Below are positions 5,325 to 6,997 of a DNA stretch of 6,997 nucleotides, piece by piece. Below the pieces are notes generated by a model that saw nothing but the letters and a program-made list of their open reading frames with translations, had not been told where the DNA came from and made no database searches. Each line of letters begins with the position of its first letter. The stretch's first letter is position 1. The position numbers were made by a program, and so were the translations under genes. The stretch is from an uncultured Bacteroidota bacterium (lineage in GTDB: Bacteria; Bacteroidota; Bacteroidia; Flavobacteriales; Schleiferiaceae): NCBI GenBank assembly GCA_913056475.1, contig CAJXMS010000119.1, positions 1 through 6,997 on the forward strand, read 5' to 3'.

Positions 5325-6997
5325 TTAGAAAGTGTAGGAGGCCGATACGGTGGGCATGATGGGGAGCTGGTTTACCCGCTTGTTTTCGGTCCGGTCAAAG
5401 TAGAAGACATTGCGGTAGTTGAGCAAATTGGTGGCGCCACCGCTGAGCTCCAGCTCCTGATGCTCGCCAATGGGCCAGGTGCGGGTAAGGGTGAAATCTA
5501 CCCGGTGGTAGTTGGGCAATCGGTTGGCGTTGATATCCCCGTAAATGACTTCGAGGTCGCCATTGGCAGTGGTAAAGTCATAGGGCAGTTGGGGCTGATT
5601 TTGGGGCGACTGAAAATCGAGCTGGCTGTAGTAGGACTGAACGGGGGTGAAGGGAAATCCGCTACCAAAATTGTAGCGCAAACTGGCCTCCCAGTTGCTT
5701 TCCCGGCCAAAGGTGTAGTTGGTCACCAAATTGAGGTTATGGCGGCGGTCAAAATTGGGGAAGTATTTGATCTGCCCATCGTTGCGCGTGACTTTCCCCA
5801 GGGAGTAAGCCAGCCATACGTAGAGGTTTTCGCCCTGATATTTGGTAAGGAGGTCTATGCCCCGGGCCAGGCCCCGCTCCAGGATGAAAGGCTCGGTGAG
5901 GCGATCGGGCTGGCCGATGGGCTCGGGGCTGTCCGGGTCGTAGATCTGATTGCGGTTAAGCTCTACGATTTGGCGGAAGTCTTTGACGTAAGCCTCCAGC
6001 TCTACGGTGAGCTCCTTGCTGAGTTCCACCTCAACGCCCGCCACCGCGTGGCGGGCTTTTTGAAGGGCAGTATTCACCTCTTCGCCCCGGAACTCATCCT
6101 GCAAATCGCCGCCGGGCGGCCCGCTCAGGAAGCCGTAGAAGAGATTCACTACGTTGCGCTGATTGTAGCCGGCCATGAGGTTTTGGGAGTACCAGCCGCC
6201 GGAAGCTTTGATCCGCAGCCAGTCGGTAGCATTGTATTTAAGGCCCAGGCGGGGTTCTACGCTGAGCTCGGCCTGGCTGCTGTAGTAGTGCAGCCGCAAG
6301 CTGGGCTCCGCGATGAGCCTGTTGGAGGCGTACTTGTAGCGCACGTAGCCGCCCAGCTCGGTGGTGTTATCTACCTGAGAAGCAGTGACGCCCACGGGCG
6401 GGTCCAGGCTAAAATCGGTGGCATAGGTGATGGTCTGGATACCCAGGCGCAACTCATCGGATTTGCGAAAGAAGTAGGTAAAATCCAGCCCCCCGTTAAA
6501 ACCGCCGATGCTGCTGTTTTGCAGGAGATCTCCCTCGATGGCGGTTACGTCGTAAAGCGAATAATTGGCAGAGCCCTGGAGTAAGACGGTGGAAGACGGG
6601 GGAATAGCGGTAAAATTGAAGCCGCCCCCGGCGGTATTCCAGTCGATCTGATTATTGCCGCCAAAGGCCACCGCATCTTTAAAGTTAAAGCCAAAGAAAT
6701 TGAGCTTAGAGCCATTTTCGGCCTGGCTGGTGAGTTTGGCGTACACATCGGTAAAGGAAAAGGGCAGGCCGTTTTCAAACTCGGTTTCGATATAAGGGTA
6801 AAAAATGTCACTGGTCTGGTCCAGGTAGCTGGTCTTGGCGGAGAGCAGGAAGGAGGTGCTGGCCAGGCCGCGCTCGTCGGGTTTGCCCAGGGGCGCTTCC
6901 ACCAGCAGCTTGCTGGTATAGGTACTGGCGCTCAGCTTACCGGCCAGCCGTTTGCGGTTGCCCGCGCGGGTGTTGATGTCCATCACGGCGCTGTTGC
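5325..6997 (-). CDS. TonB-dependent receptor, C-terminal part (cut by window edge)
   Basis: This is the C-terminal part, 556 codons in the window, of an outer-membrane TonB-dependent receptor that uses TonB/ExbBD energy to import a ligand. The frame is still open at 6997, so the true start lies outside; GTG/ATG near 6986 are internal codons. The visible N-terminus NSAVMDINTRAGNRKRLAGKL is the end of the plug domain, where receptors of this type carry a VxDITTRxGN-like motif. A leading LEGPL-like strand follows as LLVEAPLGKP, then LLSAKTSYLDQ, both typical of Bacteroidota receptors with an N-terminal carboxypeptidase-regulatory-like domain. The rest is the 22-strand barrel: repeated alternating strands, a FPNFDRRHNLNLVTNYTFG motif and the conserved terminal region VDFTLTRTWPIG…LELSGGATNLLNYRNVFYF…PTVSASYTF with C-terminal Phe. 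The substrate cannot be told from the sequence. No SusD-like partner is visible on the downstream side. Confidence 0.92.
   Translation of the reverse strand, partial: NSAVMDINTRAGNRKRLAGKLSASTYTSKLLVEAPLGKPDERGLASTSFLLSAKTSYLDQTSDIFYPYIETEFENGLPFSFTDVYAKLTSQAENGSKLNFFGFNFKDAVAFGGNNQIDWNTAGGGFNFTAIPPSSTVLLQGSANYSLYDVTAIEGDLLQNSSIGGFNGGLDFTYFFRKSDELRLGIQTITYATDFSLDPPVGVTASQVDNTTELGGYVRYKYASNRLIAEPSLRLHYYSSQAELSVEPRLGLKYNATDWLRIKASGGWYSQNLMAGYNQRNVVNLFYGFLSGPPGGDLQDEFRGEEVNTALQKARHAVAGVEVELSKELTVELEAYVKDFRQIVELNRNQIYDPDSPEPIGQPDRLTEPFILERGLARGIDLLTKYQGENLYVWLAYSLGKVTRNDGQIKYFPNFDRRHNLNLVTNYTFGRESNWEASLRYNFGSGFPFTPVQSYYSQLDFQSPQNQPQLPYDFTTANGDLEVIYGDINANRLPNYHRVDFTLTRTWPIGEHQELELSGGATNLLNYRNVFYFDRTENKRVNQLPIMPTVSASYTF

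Noticed and set aside
5460..6584. Long plus-strand open frame (about 374 codons) opposite the TonB-dependent receptor
   Set aside because: It is antisense to an unmistakable receptor barrel, with no family features of its own.
1..6997. CRISPR array, tRNA/rRNA, insertion sequence or phage/defence cassette
   Set aside because: No regularly spaced repeats, tRNA-like cloverleaf, transposase, integrase or terminal inverted repeats with target duplications were seen on either strand.

Overview
The window looks like chromosomal DNA from a Bacteroidota bacterium. The evidence is two promoters of the Bacteroidota type (a TAnnTTTG -7 box), two small outer-membrane beta-barrel proteins, a carboxypeptidase-regulatory-type TonB-dependent receptor, a MORN-repeat protein of the YwqK type with a signal peptide, and a stand-alone P5C dehydrogenase of the long (~540 aa) class. 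The fairly high GC content and the barrel proteins would fit the Saprospiria (Lewinella-like), but that placement is inference.

All six genes lie on the minus strand, so transcription runs right to left. At the right end is the C-terminal part of a TonB-dependent receptor (5325-6997, cut by the window edge). Next is pruA (3479-5113), with its own promoter (5162-5192) and a clear intrinsic terminator (3362-3401). A short secreted MORN-repeat protein follows (2865-3236), with a -7 box at 3261-3268 and a strong terminator at 2803-2841. Immediately after that terminator starts yaaA (2021-2797), which overlaps the next gene, a ~226-aa outer-membrane barrel protein (1344-2024), by an ATGA junction. 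A second barrel gene (479-1204) has a convincing signal peptide but no ordinary in-frame start codon. The leftmost 478 bases hold no gene I can support, only several hairpins.

The genes are mostly housekeeping or envelope functions: proline/glutamate catabolism (PruA), peroxide stress (YaaA), outer-membrane transport and small barrels. I see no CRISPR array, tRNA, rRNA, insertion sequence, phage gene or defence cassette, and no convincing undescribed system. The points most worth a second look are the terminator hairpin whose T-tract ends five bases before the yaaA start codon, the broken-looking 5' end of the 479-1204 barrel gene next to an imperfect 17-nt tandem repeat, and a G9 homopolymer inside yaaA.
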